Shown: positions 1 through 8,750 of the stretch, in pieces | How positions within the stretch are numbered: position 1 is the stretch's first letter | Layout: each line of letters starts with the position of its first letter | From: Pseudomonas sp. 7P_10.2_Bac1 | Lineage (GTDB): Bacteria; Pseudomonadota; Gammaproteobacteria; Pseudomonadales; Pseudomonadaceae | Assembly: GCF_025465935.1 (NCBI RefSeq) | Contig: NZ_JANLNV010000094.1 | Coordinates: forward strand, 124,001 to 188,000 | Length of the DNA stretch: 64,000 bases | Direction: 5' to 3' | The notes under the pieces: generated by a model | The model's input: the letters and a program-made list of their open reading frames with translations, nothing else | Told to the model about the DNA's origin: nothing | Databases searched by the model: none | Translations under genes and position numbers: made by a program

Positions 1-7
1 TCAACAC

Positions 8-1834
8 ATGCATCCCCGCGTTCTTGAAGTCACCGAGCGTCTTATTGCCCGCAGTCGAGCTACCCGCGAGGCGTACCTGACGCTTATTCGTGACGCTGCC
101 AGTGACGGACCGCAACGCGGCAAGCTGCAATGTGCAAACTTTGCGCATGGCGTGGCCGGATGTGGCGCAGAAGACAAAAACACCCTCAAGCTGATGAATG
201 CGGCCAACGTCGCAATTGTTTCGTCATATAACGACATGCTGTCGGCGCATCAGCCCTACGAGCATTTCCCTGATCAGATCAAGCAGGCGCTGCGAGAAAT
301 GGGCTCGGTGGGCCAGTTCGCGGGCGGCACACCGGCCATGTGTGACGGCGTGACCCAGGGCGAAGCGGGGATGGAGCTGAGCCTGTTGAGCCGCGAAGTG
401 ATCGCACTGTCGACCGCCGTTGCGCTGTCGCACAACATGTTCGACGCGGCGCTGATGCTGGGGATTTGCGACAAAATCGTACCGGGCCTGCTGATGGGCG
501 CTTTGCGTTTCGGCCACTTGCCGACCATCTTTGTACCGGGTGGGCCGATGCCGTCCGGGATTTCCAACAAGGAAAAGGCCGACGTACGCCAGCGCTACGC
601 CGAAGGCAAGGCCAGCCGCGAAGAGCTGCTGGAGTCCGAGATGAAGTCGTACCACAGCCCCGGCACCTGCACCTTCTACGGCACCGCCAACACCAACCAG
701 TTGCTGATGGAAGTGATGGGGCTGCACTTGCCCGGCGCCTCCTTTGTCAATCCCTACACGCCTCTACGCGATGCGCTGACCCGTGAAGCCGCACACCAAG
801 TCACCCGCCTGACACAGCAAAGCGGTAATTTCACACCGCTGGGCGAGATCGTGGACGAGCGTTCGCTGGTCAATTCCATCGTCGCCCTGCACGCCACCGG
901 CGGCTCCACCAACCACACCCTGCACATGCCGGCGATTGCCATGGCGGCGGGGATTCAGTTGACCTGGCAAGACATGGCCGACCTCTCCGAGGTGGTGCCG
1001 ACCCTGTCCCATGTGTATCCAAACGGCAAAGCCGACATCAACCACTTCCAGGCCGCGGGCGGCATGGCATTCCTGATTCGTGAGCTGCTCGAAGCCGGGT
1101 TGTTGCACGAGAACGTCAATACCGTGGCCGGTTTCGGGTTGAGTCGCTACACCCGTGAGCCATTCCTGGTGGATGGCCAACTGGTCTGGCGTGATGGTCC
1201 GATTGAGAGTCTGGATGAGACGATCTTGCGTCCGGTAGCTCGCGCGTTCTCGTCCGAGGGCGGCTTGCGGGTGATGGAAGGCAACTTGGGACGTGGGGTC
1301 ATGAAGGTCTCGGCGGTTGCGCCTGAGCACCAGATTGTTGAAGCCCCGGCGCGAGTTTTCCAGGATCAGCAGCAACTGGCCGACGCGTTCAAGGCCGGTG
1401 AACTGGAGCGCGATTTTGTCGCCGTGATGCGCTTCCAGGGCCCGCGCTCCAATGGCATGCCTGAGCTGCACAAAATGACGCCATTCCTGGGCGTGTTGCA
1501 GGATCGCGGCTTCAAGGTGGCACTGATTACTGACGGCCGTATGTCCGGTGCATCGGGCAAGATCCCGGCGGCGATACATGTCAGCCCCGAAGCCGAGGTG
1601 GGCGGTGCGCTGGCGCGGGTCCAGGACGGCGACATGATTCGTGTCGATGGTGTAAAAGGCACGTTGCAACTGCTGGTGGATGAGGCAGAATTCGCCGCAC
1701 GCACCCCGGCTGTCGGCACCTTGAGCAATGCCGTCGGGACCGGGCGCGAGTTGTTTGCGTTTATGCGTCAGGCCTTCAGTTCGGCCGAGCAGGGCGCGAG
1801 TACCTTTACCTCGTCTCTGGAATCCCTGAAATGA
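8..1834 (+). CDS. edd: 6-phosphogluconate dehydratase (Entner-Doudoroff)
   Basis: Dehydrates 6-phosphogluconate to 2-keto-3-deoxy-6-phosphogluconate (KDPG) in the cytoplasm, the first committed Entner-Doudoroff step. The 608 residues match the usual length of the IlvD/Edd family. Cysteines likely to hold the iron-sulfur cluster are seen at C154 (in LGICDK) and C221 (in HSPGTCTFYG), and the family segment GRMSGASGKIPAAIH lies near the C-terminus. The start is an ATG only 7 bases into the window, so the promoter and any HexR operator lie outside. The TGA stop overlaps the glk ATG as ATGA, which indicates translational coupling with glucokinase. Function is clear from the family and from the neighbours glk, gltR and gtrS. 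Confidence 0.97.
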   Translation: MHPRVLEVTERLIARSRATREAYLTLIRDAASDGPQRGKLQCANFAHGVAGCGAEDKNTLKLMNAANVAIVSSYNDMLSAHQPYEHFPDQIKQALREMGSVGQFAGGTPAMCDGVTQGEAGMELSLLSREVIALSTAVALSHNMFDAALMLGICDKIVPGLLMGALRFGHLPTIFVPGGPMPSGISNKEKADVRQRYAEGKASREELLESEMKSYHSPGTCTFYGTANTNQLLMEVMGLHLPGASFVNPYTPLRDALTREAAHQVTRLTQQSGNFTPLGEIVDERSLVNSIVALHATGGSTNHTLHMPAIAMAAGIQLTWQDMADLSEVVPTLSHVYPNGKADINHFQAAGGMAFLIRELLEAGLLHENVNTVAGFGLSRYTREPFLVDGQLVWRDGPIESLDETILRPVARAFSSEGGLRVMEGNLGRGVMKVSAVAPEHQIVEAPARVFQDQQQLADAFKAGELERDFVAVMRFQGPRSNGMPELHKMTPFLGVLQDRGFKVALITDGRMSGASGKIPAAIHVSPEAEVGGALARVQDGDMIRVDGVKGTLQLLVDEAEFAARTPAVGTLSNAVGTGRELFAFMRQAFSSAEQGASTFTSSLESLK

Positions 1835-2787
1835 AACTCGCCCTCGTCGGTGATATTGGTGGCACCAACGCCCGTTTTGCCCTCTGGGAAGACGAGCAGT
1901 TGCGTTCTGTCAGCGTGTTGGCCACTGCTGATTACGCGTGTCCGGAAGACGCAATCAGCGTTTATCTCAACAGTTTGAACCTGGCGCCAGGGGCGGTCGG
2001 TTCGGTGTGTCTGTCGGTCGCTGGCCCCGTCAGTGGCGACGAGTTTCGCTTTACTAACAACCATTGGCGTTTGAGCCGGTCAGCGTTTTGCGAGACCTTG
2101 CAGGTCGATCACTTGCTGCTGATCAATGACTTCAGCGCCATGGCGCTGGGCATGACGCGCCTGCAACCCGAAGACGTACGCCAAGTATGCCCCGGCATTG
2201 CGGACACCGCGCGCCCGGCAGTGGTCATCGGGCCTGGCACGGGCCTTGGGGTGGGCACCTTGCTCAACCTGGGCAACGAACAATGGATGGCCTTGCCAGG
2301 GGAAGGGGGGCATGTGGACCTGCCCATGAGCAACCCGCGTGAGGTGAAATTGTGGCAGCACATCTATAACGAAATAGGCCATGTGAGCGCCGAAAGCATC
2401 TTGAGCGGCAGCGGTTTGCCGCGCGTCTACCGGGCAATCTGTGCCGTCGATGGGCATGAGCCTGTGCTGGACAGCGACCGCGCGATCACAGCCGCGGCCC
2501 TGGAGGGCGATCCGGTGGCGCTGCAAGTGCTGGAGCATTTCAGTTGCTGGCTGGGCCGTGTGGCGGGGAACAATGTGCTGACGGTCGGCGGGCGTGGCGG
2601 GGTTTACATTGTCGGCGGCGTGATCCCGCGCTTTGCCGATATTTTTGTAAACAGCGGCTTTGCCCGAAGCTTTGCCGATAAAGGCTGCATGAGCGACTAT
2701 CTCAAAGGCATCCCGGTGTGGCTGGTGACAGCGCCTTATTCGGGGCTGATCGGCGCGGGCGTGGCGTTGCAACAAGCGTTCGGTTGA
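1831..2787 (+). CDS. glk: Glucokinase
   Basis: ATP-dependent phosphorylation of cytoplasmic glucose to glucose-6-phosphate, feeding Zwf. The 318-residue protein belongs to the bacterial ROK-independent glucokinase family. It opens with the phosphate-binding motif GDIGGTNARFAL (residues 7-18), has a second glycine-rich segment GPGTGLGVGTL in the middle, and a C-terminal GVYIVGGVIPR segment typical of the hexokinase fold. It starts on an ATGA overlap with edd. A REPIN-like hairpin follows the stop codon and separates it from gltR. Confidence 0.96.
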   Translation: MKLALVGDIGGTNARFALWEDEQLRSVSVLATADYACPEDAISVYLNSLNLAPGAVGSVCLSVAGPVSGDEFRFTNNHWRLSRSAFCETLQVDHLLLINDFSAMALGMTRLQPEDVRQVCPGIADTARPAVVIGPGTGLGVGTLLNLGNEQWMALPGEGGHVDLPMSNPREVKLWQHIYNEIGHVSAESILSGSGLPRVYRAICAVDGHEPVLDSDRAITAAALEGDPVALQVLEHFSCWLGRVAGNNVLTVGGRGGVYIVGGVIPRFADIFVNSGFARSFADKGCMSDYLKGIPVWLVTAPYSGLIGAGVALQQAFG

Positions 2788-2856
2788 CTGTAGGGGCGAG
2801 CTTGTCTGGCGATCTTTTGACCTTTGAAAAGATCGCGAGGCAAGCTCGCTCCTATC
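2788..2856. repeat. REPIN-like inverted repeat, class A
   Basis: Imperfect palindrome whose two arms begin TGTAGGGGCGAGCTTG and end CAAGCTCGCTCCTA around a GATCTTTTGA-type core. The same element recurs at 7734, 13215, 54708, 56234 and three times in 62787-63140. It lies between glk and gltR. Confidence 0.85.
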
Positions 2857-2874
2857 CAGTGATCTTTCGTCCAT

Positions 2875-2882
2875 AACAACAA
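2875..2882 (+). promoter_or_regulatory. Hfq/Crc CA motif ahead of gltR
   Basis: AACAACAA matches the Hfq/Crc target consensus AANAANAA. It lies just upstream of the gltR ribosome binding site (AAGGA, 2884-2888). Position and sequence suggest catabolite repression of gltR translation; this is inferred from the motif alone. Confidence 0.6.
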
Positions 2883-2897
2883 TAAGGATCAGCACCT

Positions 2898-3629
2898 GTG
2901 ACCACACCCGGCAAATCTATTTTGCTGGTCGATGATGACCAGGAAATTCGCGAGCTCCTTGATATTTATCTCACCCGTGCCGGCTTTCAGGTTCGTACCG
3001 TGGCCGACGGCGCGGGTTTCAGGCGGGCGCTTGATGAGCAGGCCAGCGATTTATTGATCCTGGACGTCATGCTGCCCGACGAAGACGGTTTCAGCCTGTG
3101 CCGTTGGGTGCGTCAGCATCCGCGTTTTGCACAAACCCCGATCATCATGCTCACCGCCAGCTCCGATGAGGCCGACCGGGTGATCGGTCTTGAGCTGGGC
3201 GCCGATGATTATCTGGGCAAGCCATTCAGCCCCCGTGAGCTTCAAGCGCGTATCAAGGCCTTGTTGCGCCGTGCGCAGTTTTCCAGTGCGAGCACCGGTC
3301 ATGAAGTCATGATGTTCGACGAATGGCGGCTCAACACTGTGACCCATCGGCTGTTCCATGCCGATGGCGAAGAGGTGATTTTGTCCGGGGCTGATTTCGC
3401 TTTGCTCAAACTGTTTCTGGATAACCCGCAGCAGATCCTGGATCGCGACATGATTGGCAACGCCACCCGTGGCCGTGATTTGATGCCGCTGGATCGTATT
3501 GTCGATATGGCGGTCAGCCGGTTGCGCCAGCGCCTGCGCGACACCGAAAAGCCGCCAAGGCTGATCCGTACGATCCGTGGCAGCGGTTATCAGTTGGCAG
3601 CTGAGGTCACCGTCGGAAATGGCCATTAA
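2898..3629 (+). CDS. gltR: Glucose two-component response regulator GltR
   Basis: OmpR/PhoB-type response regulator of 243 residues. The N-terminal receiver domain (about 1-120) has the acidic patch VDDD (11-14), the phospho-acceptor D56 in LLILDVMLP, and the conserved lysine in YLGKPFSP. A C-terminal winged-helix DNA-binding domain follows (about 140-235, ending RTIRGSGYQL). In Pseudomonas, GltR with GtrS controls glucose transport genes and responds to 2-ketogluconate or 6-phosphogluconate. Start GTG at 2898, chosen for AAGGA 9 bases upstream and for the start of the receiver fold. It overlaps gtrS by 11 bases. Confidence 0.94.
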   Translation: MTTPGKSILLVDDDQEIRELLDIYLTRAGFQVRTVADGAGFRRALDEQASDLLILDVMLPDEDGFSLCRWVRQHPRFAQTPIIMLTASSDEADRVIGLELGADDYLGKPFSPRELQARIKALLRRAQFSSASTGHEVMMFDEWRLNTVTHRLFHADGEEVILSGADFALLKLFLDNPQQILDRDMIGNATRGRDLMPLDRIVDMAVSRLRQRLRDTEKPPRLIRTIRGSGYQLAAEVTVGNGH

Positions 3630-5079
3630 GTTTTTATCCCGTTTGCATGTCCCCCGTTCACTCCTGGGCCGGATGTTGCTGCTGACGCTGCTGGCCATTT
3701 TGCTGGCGCAGACTCTGTCCAGTGCGATCTGGCTCTCACAGTTGCGTACCACCCAGCTTGAAGGGCTGGTCAACAGCGCCAATAGCATGGCGCATTCGAT
3801 GAATGCCACGGTGACGTACTTGCGCTCCCTGCCGCTGGCGTATCGCCCGCTGGTACTGGATCAAATGCGCAGCATGGGCGGCACGCGATTTGTCGTGAGC
3901 CTCAATGACAAGCCCCTCGAAATGCAGGTGCTTCCCCCATCCCAGCGCAAACAGGCGGTACTGGACGCGGTGGACCAGGTGCTACGCCAGTCGCTGGGGC
4001 CCGATGTCGATCTGTCGGTAAAGTTTGTGAGCCCCAAGGACTTACGCATCTTTAACGCCGGCCTGAAGCTCGACGAACTGCCACGCTCCTGGGCGCATTT
4101 TGCCTTGACCCTGGAGCCCGTCGATCCGCCAGTGCTGGTGACGCAAATCCAGATGGCGCCAGGGGAGTGGCTGTACATTGCGTCCTTGCTGCCACAGCCT
4201 TACACCAGCCTGGAGGAGCAAGGTCTGCCTGCGTTGCAGCTATGGTTTATTGTGCTGAGCAGCATCTTCTTGTTGTTGTTCATTGGCTTGTTGGTGCATT
4301 GGCAAAGCCGTCCGCTCAAGCGTTTGGCCAGAGCGGCTCGCGACATGTCTTTGGGTGAGGATGAGGTCCAGCCCGTGGAAGTGGGCGGAGGTAGCGAAGT
4401 GGTTGAAGTGGGGCGCGCGTTTAATACCATGCGCGCACGCATCAGCCGTTACCTGACCGAGCGCGGTCAATTGTTCAGCGCCATCTCCCATGACTTGCGC
4501 ACGCCTATTACGCGTTTGCGCCTGCGCGTGGAACTGCTGGATGACGAGCAACTGCAAAACAAGTTTGGCCGCGACCTGGATGAGCTGGAAATGCTGGTCA
4601 AGGGCGCATTGCAATGCGTGAAAGACACTGACATTCACGAGAATATCGAGCCGGTGGACGTCAACACCTTGCTTGATTGTCTGATTGAACCCTATGTGCT
4701 GCCACACGGTAATGGCCACGTAACCTTGCAGGGGCGAGCAGCCAGCCCTTACCCCGGCAAACCTCTGGCCTTGCGCCGCTGCATGGGCAACCTGATTGAT
4801 AACGCGCTCAAGTACGGCACCAACGCGCACTTGCGCATAGAAGACAACGAACAGGCATTTGTACTGACGGTGGACGATGAGGGGCCGGGCGTGCCCGAAC
4901 AGCGCCTTGAGCAAGTATTTGAACCGCACTTCCGTTTGTCCGGGCAACAGCAGGGCTATGGCTTGGGGTTGGGCATCGCACGGAGCATTGCCCATAGCCA
5001 TGGCGGTGAAGTGAGTTTGCAAAACCTGCGCACGGGCGGCTTGCGGGTGACGTTGTATTTACCGCGAATGGGCGACTGA
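3619..5079 (+). CDS. gtrS: Sensor histidine kinase GtrS
   Basis: Membrane sensor kinase partner of GltR, 486 residues from the ATG at 3619. The upstream start at 3577 would lie inside gltR; the 3619 ATG makes a short overlap with the gltR stop. One membrane helix is near residues 17-40, followed by a periplasmic sensor region (about 40-200), a second helix (LWFIVLSSIFLLLFIGLLV), HAMP, the dimerisation/phospho-acceptor box with H291 in AISHDLRTPITR, and an HATPase domain with the N box (NLIDNALKYG) and G boxes (DEGPGVP, GLGLGIA). In related strains the periplasmic domain binds 2-ketogluconate or 6-phosphogluconate. Confidence 0.93.
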   Translation: MAIKFLSRLHVPRSLLGRMLLLTLLAILLAQTLSSAIWLSQLRTTQLEGLVNSANSMAHSMNATVTYLRSLPLAYRPLVLDQMRSMGGTRFVVSLNDKPLEMQVLPPSQRKQAVLDAVDQVLRQSLGPDVDLSVKFVSPKDLRIFNAGLKLDELPRSWAHFALTLEPVDPPVLVTQIQMAPGEWLYIASLLPQPYTSLEEQGLPALQLWFIVLSSIFLLLFIGLLVHWQSRPLKRLARAARDMSLGEDEVQPVEVGGGSEVVEVGRAFNTMRARISRYLTERGQLFSAISHDLRTPITRLRLRVELLDDEQLQNKFGRDLDELEMLVKGALQCVKDTDIHENIEPVDVNTLLDCLIEPYVLPHGNGHVTLQGRAASPYPGKPLALRRCMGNLIDNALKYGTNAHLRIEDNEQAFVLTVDDEGPGVPEQRLEQVFEPHFRLSGQQQGYGLGLGIARSIAHSHGGEVSLQNLRTGGLRVTLYLPRMGD

Positions 5080-5443
5080 TAAAGCGCAGTGAGTACTCTC
5101 AGCGCTCCAATGCCGCTGCATGGGGTGTTTTTTAACGAAAACTCAGTGTGAGGGCGTAATGGCGTCAAAGACCGATCCGGTCTCAAGAACCTCCAACGCT
5201 GGCACAACATCCAATCGACCTTCAGGCAGCGCGCCGTTCGGTCGATATCCATCGCGTATACCGGGAAATGTCACTGGATAAGCTGCCAGGATTGATCCCT
5301 GCTTCATTGAGAACTGAAAAGAGGGATAACGCGGGATGAGGCAGAGGCTGAGAGTGAGTGGGAGCTACGAGGCCGTTTAGAGCTCGGTGTTTAGTCTTGT
5401 ACGGCGTTGAAATCAGAGTCGGGTGTGGTCACTGTGGGGCGCC
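5080..5443. other. Gene-free stretch between gtrS and the AP2-like gene
   Basis: 364 bases with no convincing coding frame, tRNA or strong terminator. It reads as lower in GC than its flanks and probably belongs to the same inserted block as the AP2-like gene. A short stretch at 5190-5270 can be read as a degenerate open frame in several phases, but I recognise no protein in it. Confidence 0.5.
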
Positions 5444-6091
5444 TTATTTATGACTGGCCGCAAAATGTCGACTGATAGACAGGCTCGCTTGCTCCGCACT
5501 GATAGGCAGCACTCGTTCCTGTTGAGAGTTTAAAGCCACTTCAGCCGCGGTCTTTTGTTCGCGGGGCTTGTACATGGCCGCCTTGATACGATTTTCGCGC
5601 ACCCGCTTGCTGGTCTGGCTGAAATGCTGCTGCAGCTTTTCCATGGCGATATCGTACGGGTCACTGCACAGCGTTAATTGCCGTTCACGCTCATCCAGCG
5701 CCATTTGCTTGGCTTGCTCATCGCCATACTTATCAATGCGAAAACTCTTGCTCAGGTTGTAGCCATGAATGCGCGTGGTCGCACGCCAGTAGTCAATCTG
5801 ATTGGACTGGACCCGATACACCCCAGGGTGGCCGCTGGTGTTATGTGGCATTAGTCGCTGGCGGTCTTCATAGCTGAAGGACTGCGGCATTTTCAACACC
5901 AGTTGATTGCGCAAGGCTTCGGCGGCTTCAAGGGCGCCAATCTCCCCGCCATATTCGGCAAAATCGAAGTAATGCACGTGGGCTTTGCCCGAGCGCTGGA
6001 TGTCGATTTTCCAGGCGTAGGGCTGACCTTCCTTATCTTTCAGGGGGTAAATGAAGCAATGGTTTCGGGTTCTTGAGTTACGTTCTGACAT
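5444..6091 (-). CDS. AP2-domain-like protein, accessory
   Basis: 215-residue protein with features of AP2/ERF-type DNA-binding domains. The segment NTSGHPGVYR (84-93), then W102, a GYNLSKSF strand and an AKQMALDERERQ helix, follows the AP2 pattern of three strands and one helix. An earlier segment (about 27-66: WKIDIQR, YFDF, AALEAA-type helix) looks like a second, diverged copy. Bacterial AP2 domains occur in mobile HNH endonucleases and integrases, but no nuclease motif is visible here, so it may be a stand-alone DNA binder. It is alone on this strand, interrupting the usually adjacent gtrS and gtsA, and looks less GC-rich than its neighbours. Function unknown; the family call is by eye. 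Confidence 0.65.
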   Translation of the reverse strand: MSERNSRTRNHCFIYPLKDKEGQPYAWKIDIQRSGKAHVHYFDFAEYGGEIGALEAAEALRNQLVLKMPQSFSYEDRQRLMPHNTSGHPGVYRVQSNQIDYWRATTRIHGYNLSKSFRIDKYGDEQAKQMALDERERQLTLCSDPYDIAMEKLQQHFSQTSKRVRENRIKAAMYKPREQKTAAEVALNSQQERVLPISAEQASLSISRHFAASHK

Positions 6092-6315
6092 GGCTCATAT
6101 CTCCTGAGAGGGTCGGCATCCGTTCATTTTCTACGACGATGAGTAGGAGACTCGCTGATGTTATTTGCGGGTACAACGTGGGAAAACGACTTCGGGATGC
6201 GTCCTACAGGCAACGCGGAAAAAACTGAATCTCATAAAGAAATCGAAAGCTCTGACCCATAAGAGGATTCACGTTGCCCATACTGAAATATCGCAAGCGT
6301 CTCAACGCGGCGCGT

Positions 6316-6341
6316 TGATTGTCACTGGATGGTGACAATCA
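6316..6341. promoter_or_regulatory. Perfect 10-bp inverted repeat upstream of gtsA
   Basis: TGATTGTCAC and GTGACAATCA are exact reverse complements around a 6-base spacer, about 100 bases before the gtsA start. Its position suggests an operator for a dimeric regulator of glucose transport, with GltR the obvious candidate. A GltR match is not established from sequence. Confidence 0.5.
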
Positions 6342-6420
6342 CACGTCTGTTCGTTACTTGAGACGCCTGGAGCGTGGATACACTCATCCGTAGCGCAAGC
6401 ACAAAGACTTGCACAGCTAT

Positions 6421-6428
6421 AACAACAA
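6421..6428 (+). promoter_or_regulatory. Hfq/Crc CA motif ahead of gtsA
   Basis: AACAACAA, an exact AANAANAA match, lies directly before the AAAGGG ribosome binding region of gtsA. The glucose transporter is a known class of Crc target in Pseudomonas; here the site is inferred from the motif and its position. Confidence 0.65.
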
Positions 6429-6441
6429 GAAAGGGCCTCTC

Positions 6442-7728
6442 ATGAATTCATTCAATCGCCTCGCCGTCGTTATCTCACTCGCCACTCTATTCCCCCTGAG
6501 CAGCTATGCCGCCGACTCGAAAGGTTCGGTCGAAGTGGTGCATTGGTGGACTTCAGGGGGTGAAAAAGCGGCCGTAGATGTACTCAAAGCCCAAGTTGAG
6601 AAAGACGGTTTCACCTGGAAAGACGGCGCGGTTGCCGGGGGTGGCGGCGCCACTGCGATGACCGTGCTCAAAAGCCGTGCTGTTGCGGGTAACCCGCCAG
6701 GCATGGCGCAGATCAAAGGCCCGGACATCCAGGAATGGGCTTCTACCGGCCTGCTCGACACTGACGTGTTGAAGACTGTCGCCAAAGACGAAAAGTGGGA
6801 CAGCCTGCTCGACAAGAAAGTCTCCGACACCGTGAAGTACGACGGTGATTACGTGGCCGTGCCGGTGAACATCCACCGTGTGAACTGGCTGTGGATCAAC
6901 CCTGAAGTCTTCAAGAAAGCCGGTATCGAAAAACCGCCGACCACCCTTGAAGAATTCTACGCCGCCGGTGACAAACTCAAGGCTGCGGGCTTTATCCCGC
7001 TTGCCCACGGTGGCCAGCCTTGGCAGGACAGCACGGTGTTTGAAGCCGTTGTGCTCTCGGTCATGGGCGTCGATGGCTACAAAAAAGCTCTGGTTGATCT
7101 CGACAATGATGCTTTGACCGGCCCGCAAATGGTCAAGGCACTGACCGAACTCAAGAAAGTCGCGACCTACATGGACGCCGATGGCAAAGGCCAGGACTGG
7201 AACCTGGAAGCGGCCAAAGTCATCAACGGCAAGGCTGGCATGCAGATCATGGGGGATTGGGCCAAGAGTGAATGGACTGCCTCCAAGAAGATCGCCGGTA
7301 AAGACTACGAATGCGTAGCCTTCCCGGGTACCGACAAGGCTTTCACCTACAACATCGACTCTTTGGCGGTGTTCAAGGTTAAAGACGAGGGTACCAAGGC
7401 CGGTCAGCAGGACATTGCCAAAGTGGCTCTGGGTGAAAACTTCCAGAAAACGTTCAGCATCAACAAGGGTTCGATCCCGGTTCGCAAAGACATGCTGAGC
7501 AACATGGAAAAGCTCGGATTTGACGCCTGCGCACAAACCTCTGCCAAGGACTTCCTGGCAGACGCTCAAACCGGCGGCCTGCTGCCAAGCATGGCGCACA
7601 ACATGGCGACCTCACCGGCCGTTCAAGGGGCCTTCTTTGACGTAATTACCAATTACATCAACGACCCTAAAGCGGATCCGGCCGATACCGCCAAAAAACT
7701 TGGCGCAGCGATCAAGTCCGCCAAGTAA
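6442..7728 (+). CDS. gtsA: Glucose/mannose ABC transporter, periplasmic binding protein
   Basis: Family 1 extracellular solute-binding protein, 428 residues, that captures glucose in the periplasm for GtsBCD. A signal peptide is clear: MNSFNR, a hydrophobic stretch, then cleavage likely after SSYA (about residue 23). The mature part starts with VEVVHWWTSGGE, typical of sugar-binding proteins. The ATG at 6442 is preferred over an in-frame start 11 codons upstream because it gives a standard signal peptide and has AAAGGG upstream. It is first in gtsABCD-oprB. A REPIN-like hairpin after the stop may uncouple its high expression from the membrane genes. Confidence 0.94.
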   Translation: MNSFNRLAVVISLATLFPLSSYAADSKGSVEVVHWWTSGGEKAAVDVLKAQVEKDGFTWKDGAVAGGGGATAMTVLKSRAVAGNPPGMAQIKGPDIQEWASTGLLDTDVLKTVAKDEKWDSLLDKKVSDTVKYDGDYVAVPVNIHRVNWLWINPEVFKKAGIEKPPTTLEEFYAAGDKLKAAGFIPLAHGGQPWQDSTVFEAVVLSVMGVDGYKKALVDLDNDALTGPQMVKALTELKKVATYMDADGKGQDWNLEAAKVINGKAGMQIMGDWAKSEWTASKKIAGKDYECVAFPGTDKAFTYNIDSLAVFKVKDEGTKAGQQDIAKVALGENFQKTFSINKGSIPVRKDMLSNMEKLGFDACAQTSAKDFLADAQTGGLLPSMAHNMATSPAVQGAFFDVITNYINDPKADPADTAKKLGAAIKSAK

Positions 7729-7733
7729 CCCTC

Positions 7734-7800
7734 CTGTAGGAGCGAGCTCGCCTCGCGATCTTTTGAGGTTCTAAAAGATCGCGAGACAAGCTCCCTTGTA
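7734..7800. repeat. REPIN-like inverted repeat, class A, between gtsA and gtsB
   Basis: Arms TGTAGGAGCGAGCTCGCC and a matching GCGAGACAAGCTCCC around a GATCTTTTGA core. Hairpins placed after a binding-protein gene often stabilise its mRNA relative to the downstream permease genes. Confidence 0.85.
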
Positions 7801-7841
7801 CCCGGAGCAGTCTCTACTTTTTCCTCGCACGGATTTTCTCC

Positions 7842-8750
7842 ATGAGTTCTGTTGCTGCGTTCAGGAAAGTCTCTCCCTTCGATGTTCTGCAACGCTGGCT
7901 GCCAAAACTGGTACTGGCGCCCAGCATGATCATCGTATTGGTGGGCTTCTATGGCTACATTCTGTGGACGTTCGTTCTGTCGTTCACCACTTCGACCTTC
8001 CTGCCGACCTACAAGTGGGCTGGCCTGGCGCAGTACCAGCGTTTGTTCGACAACGACCGTTGGTGGGTTGCCAGCAAGAACTTGATGGTGTTCGGTGGCA
8101 TGTTTATCGGTATCACCCTGGTGATCGGTGTCACGCTGGCGGTGTTCCTCGATCAGCGTATACGCCGCGAAGGGTTCATCCGCACGATTTACCTGTACCC
8201 GATGGCGCTGTCGATGATCGTCACCGGTACAGCCTGGAAGTGGTTGCTCAACCCTGGTATGGGCCTGGACAAGCTGCTGCGTGACTGGGGCTGGCAAGGC
8301 TTTCGCCTGGACTGGCTGATCGACCCTGATCGCGTGGTCTATTGCCTGGTGATCGCGGCCGTCTGGCAAGCGTCGGGTTTTATCATGGCGATGTTCCTCG
8401 CCGGCCTGCGTGGCGTTGATCAATCGATCATTCGTGCCGCTCAAATTGATGGCGCGAGTTTGCCGCGTATTTACTGGAAAGTTGTGCTGCCAAGCCTGCG
8501 TCCGGTGTTCTTCAGTGCGGTGATGATTCTGGCGCACATCGCAATCAAGAGTTTTGACCTGGTAGCGGCAATGACCGCCGGCGGTCCGGGGTATTCGTCT
8601 GATCTGCCGGCGATGTTCATGTATTCCTTCACCTTTACCCGCGGCCAGATGGGCATGGGCTCGGCCAGTGCGATTCTGATGCTGGGGGCGATTCTGGCGA
8701 TCATCGTGCCTTACCTGTATTCCGAGCTGAGGGCTAAACGAAATGACTAG
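7842..8750 (+). CDS. gtsB: Glucose ABC transporter, permease 1
   Basis: Inner-membrane permease of 302 residues, MalF-type but without the long MalF insertion. About six hydrophobic helices are seen, starting LVLAPSMIIVLVGFYGYILW. The cytoplasmic EAA loop that docks the ATPase is at IDGASLPRIYWKVVLPSLRP (about 205-224). The stop overlaps the gtsC start by 8 bases, indicating coupled translation and equal amounts of the two permeases. Confidence 0.93.
   Translation: MSSVAAFRKVSPFDVLQRWLPKLVLAPSMIIVLVGFYGYILWTFVLSFTTSTFLPTYKWAGLAQYQRLFDNDRWWVASKNLMVFGGMFIGITLVIGVTLAVFLDQRIRREGFIRTIYLYPMALSMIVTGTAWKWLLNPGMGLDKLLRDWGWQGFRLDWLIDPDRVVYCLVIAAVWQASGFIMAMFLAGLRGVDQSIIRAAQIDGASLPRIYWKVVLPSLRPVFFSAVMILAHIAIKSFDLVAAMTAGGPGYSSDLPAMFMYSFTFTRGQMGMGSASAILMLGAILAIIVPYLYSELRAKRND

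Larger units (their letters stand above)
6092..6441. other. Intergenic region with the gtsA promoter
   Basis: 350 bases between the divergent AP2-like gene and gtsA. It holds a long perfect inverted repeat (6316-6341) and the A-rich motif before gtsA (6421-6428). No further gene is seen. Confidence 0.6.

Noticed and set aside
764..1669. 301-codon open frame antisense to edd
   Set aside because: Product of codon bias in a GC-rich gene; no family likeness.
5080..5443. Decayed integrase or transposase
   Set aside because: A degenerate frame around 5190-5270 is suggestive but shows no catalytic motif, and no terminal repeats were found.
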